DNA of 64,000 nucleotides from positions 1,798,001 to 1,862,000 of the forward strand of contig NZ_JAIWJX010000002.1 of assembly GCF_023149135.1 (NCBI RefSeq). The letters are read 5' to 3'. Position 1 is the first letter of the stretch. Each line of letters begins with the position of its first letter. The DNA is from Fictibacillus marinisediminis (lineage in GTDB: Bacteria > Bacillota > Bacilli > Bacillales > Fictibacillaceae). Shown here in pieces: positions 1 to 9,300 of the stretch. Made by a program: the position numbers and the translations under genes. Under the pieces are notes generated by a model, which saw only the letters and a list, made by a program, of their open reading frames with translations, did no database searches and had not been told where the DNA came from.

Positions 1-440
1 AAAAGGACGTTGAGGCATTCCGAATATTTGTTCAGAAACATCCTAAGCTGATAAGTGAAGTCCGTTCAAATAATCGTACGTGGAGGGATGTCTATGAAGA
101 TTGGTATTTCCTTGGGGCAAATCATGAAAGCTGGAAGGCTTTTAAGGCCGAAAAGGATCAGGATACGGTAAAAACCGGTCATTTCAGGGGACTGAAGGAA
201 AGAAAACAGAAACAGGAACCGGAATCGGCTGAAGAACAGTCTAAAAAAGAAATTACAGTCGGAGATGTTTTTTCCATGTTTCGAGACATCAATGTCAGTG
301 AAATTCAGCAGCATATTGTCCAATTCAGCGGTGCGATCGAAGGCATTCATCAGTTGCTGAAGCAGTTCCAGGGCAGCAAATCAGTTCAGGGCCCGCCGTC
401 AAATTCAAAGGATAGTTATTTTTCAGTATTTAAAGACTAA
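1..440 (+). CDS. ylbD: YlbD family protein (5' end outside window)
   Basis: The reading frame enters the window open (first full codon at base 3) and stops at 438-440, so about 145 C-terminal residues are seen. The protein has an aromatic segment near its visible start (…RTWRDVYEDWYFLGANHE) and a Lys/Glu/Gln-rich middle, with no membrane segment. In B. subtilis YlbD is a putative spore coat protein lying directly before ylbE, as here. Identification rests on this synteny and on sequence resemblance recalled from the family. The molecular function is unknown. It is followed by ylbE after 12 bp, so the two are probably co-transcribed. Confidence 0.8.
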   Translation, partial: KDVEAFRIFVQKHPKLISEVRSNNRTWRDVYEDWYFLGANHESWKAFKAEKDQDTVKTGHFRGLKERKQKQEPESAEEQSKKEITVGDVFSMFRDINVSEIQQHIVQFSGAIEGIHQLLKQFQGSKSVQGPPSNSKDSYFSVFKD

Positions 441-452
441 GGGGTGTGACGG

Positions 453-698
453 ATGAGAAAGGAAATTATTGACTATTTAAATACTAGGCCAGACCTTAAG
501 TTTTTTATTCGGGAGCAGCCTAGATGGTATCGGGATCTATCGAGAAATCCACTTTTGCTGGAAGTGATGGAAAGTGAAGCGAATGTGTTCTTTGGGAGGA
601 CATTTGGCCAGCGGATTGATAAGTTCCACAATCAAGTGAAAACAGTTGGATTGATGATTGATTTTCTGAGCATGATGGGAAAAGGAGAAGACCTATAG
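453..698 (+). CDS. ylbE: YlbE-like protein
   Basis: Small soluble protein of 81 residues, close to the usual length of the YlbE family. It is rich in charged and aromatic residues, with a FIREQPRWYRDLSRNP segment near the N terminus, and has no signal peptide or transmembrane stretch. The ATG follows a GGGGTGTGACGG stretch serving as ribosome site. It sits between ylbD and the ylbF region as in B. subtilis. The family is limited to Bacillales and its function is unknown. Its stop codon lies inside the terminator hairpin at 692-710. Confidence 0.85.
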   Translation: MRKEIIDYLNTRPDLKFFIREQPRWYRDLSRNPLLLEVMESEANVFFGRTFGQRIDKFHNQVKTVGLMIDFLSMMGKGEDL

Positions 699-720
699 GC
701 CTGCTATAGGCTTCCTTTTC
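692..720. terminator. Terminator at the end of ylbE
   Basis: A perfect 7-bp inverted repeat (CCTATAG / CTATAGG) around a 5-base loop is followed by a pyrimidine-rich tail (CTTCCTTTTC). It overlaps the ylbE stop codon and separates ylbE from the converging minus-strand gene. Confidence 0.6.
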
Positions 721-743
721 ACCATAATAAAGGGATAGTTTGC

Positions 744-1514
744 TTACCGGTCCATTTCAGCTGCTGTAAGATACTCATAAATTTTTTTCTCTGGAGATAC
801 GGCAAGCTGGTTAAAGGCCTGGTTTCCGAACAGCACATTAAACTCTAGAATATAATAACGGCCGTTCGCCGCAACGATATCAAAGCCTGCATGGTTGATA
901 TTGAGTTCTTGAGCAACACGAAGGACAAGCTCTAATGCTTCAGCAGGAATGTTATCGAATGAGAGGGTTCCGCCCTGGCTTACGTTATTATGAAAGCCGT
1001 TGCTGCCTATGCGCCAATAACTTCCGATAATCTCATTTCCAACTACGCATATGCGAAGATCACGGTCAATCGGAAGGTACTCCTGTATATAGAAAACATC
1101 GTTTGCTTTTGCATATTCTTCGAATTCCTGTTCGTTATGAATAAGAAATACGCCTTTCCCCATTGAATTACGAATCTCCTTGGCAACAAAAGGAAAAGAG
1201 AAAGTCTCCAGAACCTTGCGCTTGTTCTCATTGGAATGTCCTAGAATCTCAGTGTATGGAAGATTTTCTGGACAAACCGTCCATAACGCGCGTGTCATCT
1301 CCATTTTGCTAAACCCAAGCTGAATACTTTCGATACTCGGAAATATTTTTTTCTTCATACCATATACCAACGAGTTTACCTGCCAGTTTTCCGGAAAAAG
1401 AAGCACGTCTGCTGCTTTTATTTTATCAAGCTCTTTGAACATGTTGTCAGGCTTTACATACTGTATGCCAGGGATTCCAATCGTTCTAAAAGGGTTAAAC
1501 GTTACAAGTTTCAT
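744..1514 (-). CDS. RimK-type ATP-grasp domain protein
   Basis: Protein of 256 residues if translation starts at the ATG at 1514, which has GCGAGGACC just upstream. An in-frame TTG six codons earlier lies across that ribosome site and is unlikely. The C-terminal two thirds look like an ATP-grasp ligase of the RimK type: FPFVAKEIRNSMGKGVFLI (nucleotide-binding strand and glycine loop), YIQEYLP, DRDLRICVVGNEIIG, NNVSQGG and the metal-binding ILEFNVLFG. Such enzymes couple ATP hydrolysis to ligation of a carboxylate to an amine through an acylphosphate. The substrate cannot be read from sequence. B. subtilis has no gene at this position. It is convergent with ylbE and divergent from ricF. Confidence 0.75.
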   Translation of the reverse strand: MKLVTFNPFRTIGIPGIQYVKPDNMFKELDKIKAADVLLFPENWQVNSLVYGMKKKIFPSIESIQLGFSKMEMTRALWTVCPENLPYTEILGHSNENKRKVLETFSFPFVAKEIRNSMGKGVFLIHNEQEFEEYAKANDVFYIQEYLPIDRDLRICVVGNEIIGSYWRIGSNGFHNNVSQGGTLSFDNIPAEALELVLRVAQELNINHAGFDIVAANGRYYILEFNVLFGNQAFNQLAVSPEKKIYEYLTAAEMDR

Positions 1515-1678
1515 TGCGGTCCTCGCTCTCAAAGTCTTTCAAACGAGAGTATTATACTTTTTTTTATAAGAAGGAGTCAATGTTGTGAAGGCGGTTTTTC
1601 TTTTATCTCATAATAATTTCGGCTATAATAATAAGATGAAGGTAGAAATTAAAAGTAATCACTTCAGGGAGTGAGAGG

Positions 1679-2119
1679 ATGCTGGGATTAGTGCTGGATT
1701 TTGAATTGCTGGATGAAACCTATTCTCTCGGAAAGATGATAGCTGAATCAGAAGCTGCCATACAATACCGAGTGTGTAAATATAATCTTGAACAAGACGC
1801 AAATGCTCAGAAGCTCATCAATGAGTTCAACAAAACAAAAGAGCTGTATGAGGAAGTTCAGCGTTTTGGAAAGTATCATCCTGATTATAAAACCGTCTCA
1901 ACAAAGGTGAGGGTTTTAAAAAGGGAACTCGATTTTAATGAGACAATAGCCGGTTTCAAAAAAGCGGAGAAAGAATTGGAAAGCCTGTTAAACGAATGCA
2001 GTTCCCTTATAGCGGGAAGCGTTTCAGAGCACATCAAAGTGCCGACAGGCAACCCATTCTTTGATTCAAAAAGCTGCAGCGGCGGATGCGGAAGCGGAGG
2101 CGGATGCAGCTGCAGTTAA
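1679..2119 (+). CDS. ricF: RicF (YlbF), Y-complex subunit with cysteine tail
   Basis: Protein of 146 residues with the YlbF/YmcA helical domain over residues 1-115. In B. subtilis it forms the Ric (Y) complex with YmcA and YaaT, which binds [4Fe-4S] clusters, acts as a specificity factor for RNase Y and affects the sporulation phosphorelay, competence and biofilm formation. The C terminus here is a Gly/Ser linker holding four cysteines (C133, C137, C143, C145), matching the cysteine tail known for this subunit and consistent with Fe-S ligation. The start is the ATG after GGGAGTGAGAGG. It is followed by a terminator and a converging small gene. Confidence 0.9.
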   Translation: MLGLVLDFELLDETYSLGKMIAESEAAIQYRVCKYNLEQDANAQKLINEFNKTKELYEEVQRFGKYHPDYKTVSTKVRVLKRELDFNETIAGFKKAEKELESLLNECSSLIAGSVSEHIKVPTGNPFFDSKSCSGGCGSGGGCSCS

Positions 2120-2150
2120 GGGCTCTCGATACAGAGCTCTTATTTTTCTT
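2118..2150. terminator. Terminator after ricF
   Basis: A 9-bp stem with one G.U pair (AAGGGCTCT / AGAGCTCTT, loop CGATAC) begins at the ricF stop codon and is followed by TATTTTTCTTTT. It also lies at the end of the converging gene at 2151-2471. Confidence 0.75.
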
Positions 2151-2471
2151 TTATCTATGATAGCGGATACAATCTTCACAAAGATTGCCGCAGCAGAACA
2201 TCTTTTGTTGAGGAACGAGAAATCGGAACCGGTATACATATAAATGAGAATCTGTCCGGACATAGGATATTTCTGCGTTCAGCCTTTTGCCCATCATGGC
2301 TTGGATTGATCGAAGTTTGATCTCTTCCTCTATTTTCGTTCTGTCCGCCGATCCATCCGTTTTAATATAAAGAAACGGTATACCGGTGATGAGTTTTTTT
2401 TCTGCAGAATGGATAAAGGAAGTCTGCCGTACGGCCTCGAGGAAGCCATTCCAAATGATGTCAAGGTTCAT
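2151..2471 (-). CDS. Hypothetical protein with C-terminal CC-x3-C-x2-C motif
   Basis: I do not recognise this 106-residue protein. The ATG at 2471 has a good ribosome site (AAAGGAG, 8 bases upstream), which supports real translation. The protein is a mixed alpha/beta-looking chain without membrane segments. It ends in MFCCGNLCEDCIRYHR, with cysteines at 93, 94, 98 and 101. That arrangement could bind zinc or an iron-sulfur cluster, but this is inference. It converges on ricF, whose tail is also cysteine-rich. B. subtilis has nothing between ylbF and ylbG. Confidence 0.65.
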   Translation of the reverse strand: MNLDIIWNGFLEAVRQTSFIHSAEKKLITGIPFLYIKTDGSADRTKIEEEIKLRSIQAMMGKRLNAEISYVRTDSHLYVYRFRFLVPQQKMFCCGNLCEDCIRYHR

Positions 2472-2562
2472 AGGGGAAACTCCTTTTCTTAAATGGGATT
2501 AAATTGCAGACTGATAATAATCATGCTAGACTAAAAAAATGATGGTGTTAAAGGAGTAATTT

Positions 2563-2838
2563 ATGATTGGAAACCGAATGGGGCTTGCGGTTTATTTGCA
2601 TTCACTGAAATTTTCAAAGCAGCTGAGGAGATATGGAAATGTACATTATATTTCAAAACGGATGAAATATGCTGTTATATATTGCGATGCAGCAAAAATT
2701 GATGATGTTGCCGGTAAACTGGAATCTCTTCATTTTGTGAAAGAAGTGAAACGATCTCATAAACATGAGATCAAAACAGAATATGAAAGCAAGATCCCGG
2801 ATAAAGCAAAGGAATATGATTACAAGATGGGATTATAA
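2563..2838 (+). CDS. ylbG: YlbG family protein (DUF2129)
   Basis: Protein of 91 residues, the usual size of the YlbG/UPF0298 family (short cytosolic proteins of unknown function in Bacillales). Visible features are the N-terminal [36 protein letters not shown] core and a charged C terminus. The ATG is preceded by AAAGGAG. Its place between ricF and rsmD matches the B. subtilis order. It ends just before a bidirectional terminator. Confidence 0.88.
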   Translation: MIGNRMGLAVYLHSLKFSKQLRRYGNVHYISKRMKYAVIYCDAAKIDDVAGKLESLHFVKEVKRSHKHEIKTEYESKIPDKAKEYDYKMGL

Positions 2839-2843
2839 AAGAC

Positions 2844-2876
2844 GATGACCCGAAAGAAGGATTGGGTCATCTTTTT
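2844..2876. terminator. Bidirectional terminator between ylbG and the next gene
   Basis: An 8-bp stem GATGACCC / GGGTCATC (2844-2851 with 2864-2871) is flanked by a T run on the right and A-rich sequence on the left, so it can serve both converging genes. Confidence 0.8.
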
Positions 2877-2879
2877 ATT

Positions 2880-3257
2880 TTATAACAATGGCGGGATTAG
2901 ATAATTTAAACGCAAAATGCCGGTCAAATAGTGAAAATACAGTTCTTTTTCTTCGAAGTCTCCTGAAGGTTTCACGTCAAAGGTGATGATTTTCTTCTCC
3001 AGTTTCCGGGAGAGCTCTTCAAAAAGCTGATATCGCTTTGAATCTGCCGGAATCCCTTCCCGGCATATGTATAAAGGCTGGAATTTTCCTTCATCTGCCG
3101 GATGCAGTACGACGATGAATGAGGCTTTATGAATCCCGTTGATCTCAGTTCTTAGAACTAGCAGCTGACTGAGTCTCTTTTTGTTCGTTTCGGCGATTTC
3201 CATTAGTTCATAAATATCTGAATAACCTTCTCCGAGTTCAATAAAACGCTGAATCAT
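2880..3257 (-). CDS. Conserved hypothetical protein, ylbG-rsmD region
   Basis: Protein of 125 residues, starting MIQRFIELGEGYSDIYEL and ending in a hydrophobic YFHYLTGILRLNYLIPPLL stretch that is too short and polar to be a clear membrane anchor. I recall similar proteins in other Bacillales, sometimes carrying the doubtful label 'methylthioribose kinase' or an anonymous DUF, but I cannot assign a function. The central segment (SFIVVLHPADEGKFQPLYICREGIP) looks like a compact alpha/beta fold. It is transcribed towards ylbG and lies just downstream of the csfG-like RNA on the same strand. Confidence 0.65.
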   Translation of the reverse strand: MIQRFIELGEGYSDIYELMEIAETNKKRLSQLLVLRTEINGIHKASFIVVLHPADEGKFQPLYICREGIPADSKRYQLFEELSRKLEKKIITFDVKPSGDFEEKELYFHYLTGILRLNYLIPPLL

Positions 3258-3338
3258 AGGATGCGTTGATCCCCCTTTCTTTCTTTGACTTTAGCACACA
3301 AGGCTGAGGCTGAAAAGGGAGGGGGGCTCTTTATGAAT

Positions 3339-3494
3339 CAAAAAAAACCCGCAGAACATCTGCGGGTTGCCCAAGGATAGATAAAAAACACTTTTTCCTA
3401 TCTTTAAGGCGATGGGAGAGGAGAAACCGGAGGAAGAACTTATGGGGAAGTAAGTCTTCTCCGCGGTTGGCAACAACATCATTAGGGATGTTGT
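3339..3494 (-). ncRNA. csfG: Probable CsfG sporulation small RNA
   Basis: This intergenic stretch of about 390 bases before rsmD has no convincing gene but is organised as a minus-strand RNA of roughly 155 nt. It starts about 7 bases after a sigma-F-type promoter (3501-3529) and begins with a 5' hairpin (AACAACATC / GATGTTGTT, 3473-3497 region). It then runs through a single-stranded pyrimidine-rich section around 3404-3441 with TTCCTCC and CTCCTCTCCC, complementary in character to SD sequences. It ends in a strong terminator (AACCCGCAGA / TCTGCGGGTT, 3346-3368) followed by at least seven U. In B. subtilis the forespore RNA CsfG maps to the ylbG-ylbH (rsmD) interval, so position, promoter class and layout agree. 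Its targets are unknown. Confidence 0.72.
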
Positions 3495-3500
3495 TAGGAT

Positions 3501-3529
3501 TAGTATAGCCTTTGTCTAATTTTCTATAC
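3501..3529 (-). promoter_or_regulatory. Sigma-F (or sigma-G) promoter of the csfG-like RNA
   Basis: Read on the minus strand: GTATA (3529-3525, a full match to the sigma-F -35 GYWTA), a 14-base spacer, then GGCTATACTA (3510-3501), one mismatch from the -10 GGNRANAHTR. The same sequence also approximates a sigma-G promoter (TATACTA against CATNNTA). Spacing equals that of the sigma-F promoter before sigG in this window. Confidence 0.65.
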
Positions 3530-3650
3530 TTTAGGCTTGTAAAATAACTTGACAGTTTCTGTTTATTCTAAAAAAAGTGTGATAGGATAATGTTGAATAA
3601 AGAGCTGGAAGCAGCCATTAATCGTAAATTGATATGTAAGGTGTGGAAAA

Positions 3651-4208
3651 ATGAGAGTTATTTCAGGTGAATGCAAGGGCAGGCCGTTGAAAGCTGTTCC
3701 GGGACAGTCAACACGCCCCACAACAGATAAAATCAAAGAGTCACTTTTTAATATTATCGGCCCTTATTTTGATGGCGGAATTGGACTGGACTTATACGGC
3801 GGCAGTGGAGGCCTGGGAATAGAGGCTCTTAGCCGGGGAATGGATAAGATGATCTTTGTGGACCGTGACACAAAGGCAGCAGAGACGATTAAGAATAATA
3901 TTAAAGCATGCCGTTATGAAGAAAAGACAGAAGTTTATAGAATAGAATCACAGCGAGCCTTAAAGGCACTGAAAAAAAGGGAGTTTCAATTTGACCTTGT
4001 GCTTCTTGATCCGCCTTATGCGAAACAGCGGATTGCCGACGACATAACAAAACTTGATGAATATGGTTTATTAAGCAATGGTGTTCAGGTTGTAGCAGAA
4101 CACGATCCTGGTGTGCCCCTTCCTTCATCGATCGGAAGTCTTGAAAGAGTGAGAGAAGAGACTTACGGAAGTACTAAGCTTTCTTTATATTTACGCAGAG
4201 AAGAGTAA
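3651..4208 (+). CDS. rsmD: 16S rRNA (guanine966-N2)-methyltransferase RsmD
   Basis: Protein of 185 residues, the normal RsmD length. It methylates G966 (E. coli numbering) of 16S rRNA using S-adenosylmethionine. Visible motifs are MRVISGECKGR at the N terminus, the SAM-binding GLDLYGGSGGLGIEALSRG around residues 42-60, FVDRD, and the catalytic LVLLDPPY at about 117-124. It corresponds to ylbH and precedes coaD by 25 bp, as in most Firmicutes. The ATG follows GGTGTGGAAAA. Confidence 0.95.
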   Translation: MRVISGECKGRPLKAVPGQSTRPTTDKIKESLFNIIGPYFDGGIGLDLYGGSGGLGIEALSRGMDKMIFVDRDTKAAETIKNNIKACRYEEKTEVYRIESQRALKALKKREFQFDLVLLDPPYAKQRIADDITKLDEYGLLSNGVQVVAEHDPGVPLPSSIGSLERVREETYGSTKLSLYLRREE

Positions 4209-4221
4209 ATACATTGGATAA

Positions 4222-5966
<1,745 letters not shown>

Positions 5967-6071
5967 CAGTGAGACTAAAGAGCCATCCCTTGTCCATCTA
6001 TATATTTATACGTATAGGCAAGTTAATTAGACCATATCTTAAAAAGGACAAAAGGTTAGGAGGAGACTGTA

Positions 6072-6896
6072 ATGCAGAGGCCGATCATCGGTTTGGCACT
6101 AGGGTCAGGTGGAGCTAGGGGCTTTGCACATATAGGAGTAATCAAGGCACTCCGTGAAGCGGAAATACCGATTGATATGATCGCGGGAAGCAGTATGGGT
6201 GCTCTAGTCGGAGCTATGGTTGGAATGGGGCATAATAATGAGAATCTCATAAAAATGGCAACTTTATTTAAAAGAAAGTATTATATGGATTATACAGTTC
6301 CTAAAATGGGGTTTGTTTCCGGAAAAAAAATAAAAGAACTGGTCCGCCTGCTCACTCAAAATAAAAAGATTGAAGACACCATCATCCCGCTTTCCATTGT
6401 TGCTACTGATTTGATCAAAGGTGAAAAAATTGTTTTTAGAGAAGGGCCGATTGCCGAGGCGGTCAGGGCAAGCATTTCCATTCCTGGCATTTTTGTACCT
6501 GAAAAAATAGGCGGCAGGCTGCTCGTTGACGGAGGAGTGATCGAAAGAGTGCCGGCTGCTGTTGTAAGGGAAATGGGAGCAGATATTGTGATCGCTGTAG
6601 ATATCTCTCATTTTAAAGCTCAGCCGGAGATGGCTTCCATTCTGGATGTTATTGTCCAAAGCATTGATATCATGCAAAGAGAAATTGTCCGCTATCATGA
6701 GATCTCAGCTGATATTATGATCAGGCCGATGGTCGAACAATATAGCTCGACAGCTTTTAAGAATGTAAGTGAGATCATCTTAATTGGAGAAGAAGCAGGG
6801 AAAAGTAAAATTGAGATGATTAAAAGCAGAATTGAGAAATGGAAGGAGAACAATCATGAAAGACCATCAAAATCCCCGGAGATCGAGCCGGATTAG
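6072..6896 (+). CDS. ylbK: Patatin-like phospholipase / NTE family protein YlbK
   Basis: Protein of 274 residues with the bacterial RssA-type patatin fold. Key elements are the oxyanion-hole GSGGARG (residues 11-17), the nucleophile elbow GSSMG with Ser41, and the DGG motif with Asp153, which form the Ser-Asp catalytic dyad of lipid acyl hydrolases. The natural substrate is not known. The start ATG follows TTAGGAGGAGAC. It overlaps the start of ylbL by 41 bases, so the two are translated from one message, as in B. subtilis. Confidence 0.92.
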   Translation: MQRPIIGLALGSGGARGFAHIGVIKALREAEIPIDMIAGSSMGALVGAMVGMGHNNENLIKMATLFKRKYYMDYTVPKMGFVSGKKIKELVRLLTQNKKIEDTIIPLSIVATDLIKGEKIVFREGPIAEAVRASISIPGIFVPEKIGGRLLVDGGVIERVPAAVVREMGADIVIAVDISHFKAQPEMASILDVIVQSIDIMQREIVRYHEISADIMIRPMVEQYSSTAFKNVSEIILIGEEAGKSKIEMIKSRIEKWKENNHERPSKSPEIEPD

Positions 6897-7899
6897 TAAA
6901 TTATCAGTTCTTGGGGTGATCGTGCTGGCGCTGGTCATCGCACTGTATCCACTGCCTTATTATGTGACATCACCGGGAAGTGCCAATGAACTGGCCCCCA
7001 TTATTCATGTAAAAGACGGCGATAAAGAAAAGGGAAGCTTTATGCTGACCACCGTACGGATTGGAAAAGCAAATATCCCTCAATATTTATATGCAAAAGT
7101 AAGCGATTACCGTGAACTTCTGCCGGCAAATGAAGTTCGTTCTGACGATGAAACAGATGAAGAATACAACCAGCGGCAGCTTCAGATGATGCAGGATTCT
7201 CAGCATGCAGCTACAGTAGTAGCTTACCGGAAAGCTGGAAAAAATGTAAAAATCATCAGCAAAGGTGTCTATGTTACCGGAATTATTTCAGGTATGCCTG
7301 CAGAAGGAAAGCTAAAAGTCGGGGATGAGATTACGGAATTAGAAGGAAAACCGGTAAAAACAACAGAAGAGCTGCTAAAAAAATTGGCAGGGAAAAAAGC
7401 GGGAGACAAAGTGCAATTAAAAGTCCTCAGAGGCAAAAAGACATTTATGAAAACCGTAGCTCTTGCTAAATTCCCTAAAAAACTCAGCCAGAACAATGAA
7501 AAAAGAGCGGGCATCGGCATTACATATCCTGTAACAGATGTAGAGATTAAAGTTGATCCGCCGATCTACATAAAAACAAGTGAAATCGGCGGCCCTTCAG
7601 CAGGTTTGATGTTTTCTCTGGAAATCTTAAATCAGCTGACAAAAGGCGATATGACGAAGGGACACAAGATTGCGGGAACAGGAACGATTAATATTAATGA
7701 GGAAGTCGGACCGATCGGCGGCATTCAGCAGAAGATTGTGGCCGCGGACAAAGCAGGTGCTGAAATCTTTTTTGCACCTGTCAGTGCCAACAATTACAAA
7801 GATGCTGTAAAAGCAGCGAAAGATATTAAAACGGATATGAAGATCATACCAGTTAAAAAAATGGATGACGCAATCAACTACCTGAACAAATTAAAATAA
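6856..7899 (+). CDS. ddcP: DNA damage checkpoint recovery protease DdcP (YlbL)
   Basis: Membrane-anchored serine protease of 347 residues. Residues 15-36 form one transmembrane helix, 130-205 a PDZ domain (GVYVTGIISGMPAEGKL), and the C terminus is a Lon-type (S16) protease domain. The catalytic dyad is visible as Ser248 in GGPSAG and Lys293 in GGIQQK. In B. subtilis DdcP helps remove the division inhibitor YneA after DNA damage. The start at 6856 has AAGGAGAA directly upstream; an earlier in-frame start inside ylbK lacks one. It converges on tmcAL. Confidence 0.92.
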   Translation: MKDHQNPRRSSRISKLSVLGVIVLALVIALYPLPYYVTSPGSANELAPIIHVKDGDKEKGSFMLTTVRIGKANIPQYLYAKVSDYRELLPANEVRSDDETDEEYNQRQLQMMQDSQHAATVVAYRKAGKNVKIISKGVYVTGIISGMPAEGKLKVGDEITELEGKPVKTTEELLKKLAGKKAGDKVQLKVLRGKKTFMKTVALAKFPKKLSQNNEKRAGIGITYPVTDVEIKVDPPIYIKTSEIGGPSAGLMFSLEILNQLTKGDMTKGHKIAGTGTININEEVGPIGGIQQKIVAADKAGAEIFFAPVSANNYKDAVKAAKDIKTDMKIIPVKKMDDAINYLNKLK

Positions 7900-7932
7900 A
7901 AAGCAAAGGCCTATAGAAAGAGGCCCTTGCTT
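7891..7932. terminator. Terminator between ddcP and tmcAL
   Basis: An 11-position stem (7901-7911 with 7922-7932) forms with a single G.U pair when read as minus-strand RNA, followed on that strand by TTTTTATTTT. On the plus strand the same site has an A-C mismatch and a poor T tract. It therefore mainly serves tmcAL, whose stop codon lies within it. Confidence 0.65.
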
Positions 7933-9152
7933 CTGTCAAAGCGTAAGGGAGGAGTACTATACTCTTCCTTTATTTTTTTGGAAAGAAACGCTTGCGGATA
8001 TCCGGCATAATAAATGGACGAGACACGCTGTTCCAGCTCCAGCATAGGATGATTGTACTGTGAGACTGTGGTTACAATTGGTACAGTGACCTCTTTTTTG
8101 CGCGTTCTTAAGTATTTCTGCCCCTCACTGCTCATTCCCAGAATGCGTATGTATGGAGGCCCTTTGCGAACCCATTCTGCAGCCGTTTCTTTTGTAATAT
8201 TGTGCAGGATATGAAGGCACATCCGCTGAAGCCTTGTCCATGTATAGCGTTTGGTTTTTAAGGCAGCCATAAACTCATGAAAATTATTTGCGCCTGAGAT
8301 GACTGACCGGAGGCGGTGCTCCAAGCCCTCTTCTGTTTCATACAGCTCACTTAACTGTTTTGGTGTTGATGAGAGCAGTTTATACCGGAGGATTGGATAT
8401 AATGACTCCCATGTAGTGAATTGTCCTGTTTCCTGAAGGTGGCTCTCTAGTATATCCAATGTATAATCTGGAACCGCTTCCTTAATTTCGTTTGTGCTTA
8501 TGTTTCCAGATTCAAATAAAGTCTTTCTTATGGCGGTTGCACTTGCAATTTTATGTGCAGTGATTTGATCTTCGTGATAGGCGGCCCCGATTCGTTTAAT
8601 GGTATTAGGCTTGATGGAGAACTCTTGATCGAGGATTGCTTTTACATATTCAATGCCTAAAATATTATTGGGCTTGGCAAGATCGAGGGTATTGCTGCTT
8701 AACATAAGTGAACCAGCAGCAAGGGAAGAAGCCTTCGGAAATGAATACCCTTGTTTTATAAACGATTGAAAAGATTGATCATATAGAGTTTTATTCTTCT
8801 CCAGTTCCGAAATTGTATGGTAGAATGAATCCATGTTTCCTGATTCACTGCCAAAGCAGATAGCATCAACACCCATTTCATTTAAAAGAAAGACACTTGA
8901 TTGTGCAAAAATAGGTGCAGGTGATACGGCGAACAGATAGGGCAGTTCAATAACAAGGTCAGCGCCTCCCATAAGGGCCGTTCTTGACCGGTCCCATTTC
9001 GAGAGGATGGCGGGTTCACCGCGCTGCAGGAAATTCCCGCTCATAACGGCAACAATTATGTCACTCCCTGATTGTTTTTTTGATTGTTGCAAATGATAAG
9101 AATGTCCATTATGGAAAGGGTTATATTCAACGATGATTCCGCAGGCCTTCAC
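7911..9152 (-). CDS. tmcAL: tRNA(Met) cytidine acetate ligase TmcAL (YlbM)
   Basis: Protein of 413 residues, matching the family length. The enzyme forms N4-acetylcytidine at the wobble position of elongator tRNA(Met), using acetate and ATP through acetyl-adenylate. The N terminus MKACGIIVEYNPFHNGHSYHL carries the nucleotidyltransferase HxGH signature (HNGH), followed by MSGNFLQRGEPA and a C-terminal helical tRNA-binding part. The ATG at 9152 has AAAAAGGAGG upstream. It is divergent from ylbN with a shared intergenic promoter region. Confidence 0.95.
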   Translation of the reverse strand: MKACGIIVEYNPFHNGHSYHLQQSKKQSGSDIIVAVMSGNFLQRGEPAILSKWDRSRTALMGGADLVIELPYLFAVSPAPIFAQSSVFLLNEMGVDAICFGSESGNMDSFYHTISELEKNKTLYDQSFQSFIKQGYSFPKASSLAAGSLMLSSNTLDLAKPNNILGIEYVKAILDQEFSIKPNTIKRIGAAYHEDQITAHKIASATAIRKTLFESGNISTNEIKEAVPDYTLDILESHLQETGQFTTWESLYPILRYKLLSSTPKQLSELYETEEGLEHRLRSVISGANNFHEFMAALKTKRYTWTRLQRMCLHILHNITKETAAEWVRKGPPYIRILGMSSEGQKYLRTRKKEVTVPIVTTVSQYNHPMLELEQRVSSIYYAGYPQAFLSKKIKEEYSTPPLRFDRSKGLFL

Positions 9153-9243
9153 GGATTAACCTCCTTTTTGAATAACCATAGTACTTATTCTAGTTTAACG
9201 TTAATTGCCGCTTCTTTAAAGAACATGCTGTAAAGATATTATG

Positions 9244-9272
9244 TTGACATTTCTCTTTATGGCCGATATAAT
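9244..9272 (+). promoter_or_regulatory. Sigma-A promoter of ylbN-rpmF
   Basis: TTGACA (9244-9249) and TATAAT (9267-9272) are perfect consensus boxes separated by 17 bases. Transcription would start near 9279, about 22 bases before the ylbN start codon. Confidence 0.9.
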
Positions 9273-9300
9273 TATTACTGTTGCCTTGAGGTGAAAATAG

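Noticed and set aside
2061..2263. Overlapping open frames on both strands across the ricF Cys tail
   Set aside because: They are Ala/Ser repeats produced by the GC-rich Gly/Cys tail in other frames and have no start signals.
3291..3482. Minus-strand open frame of 63 codons over the csfG-like RNA
   Set aside because: It has no Shine-Dalgarno sequence, starts within the 5' hairpin, runs through the terminator, and its composition (Ser/Pro/Phe rich) is that of pyrimidine-rich noncoding DNA.
3549..3554. TTGACA upstream of rsmD as a sigma-A promoter
   Set aside because: No -10 box occurs at 16-18 bases; the nearest candidates are at wrong distances, so I did not list a promoter.
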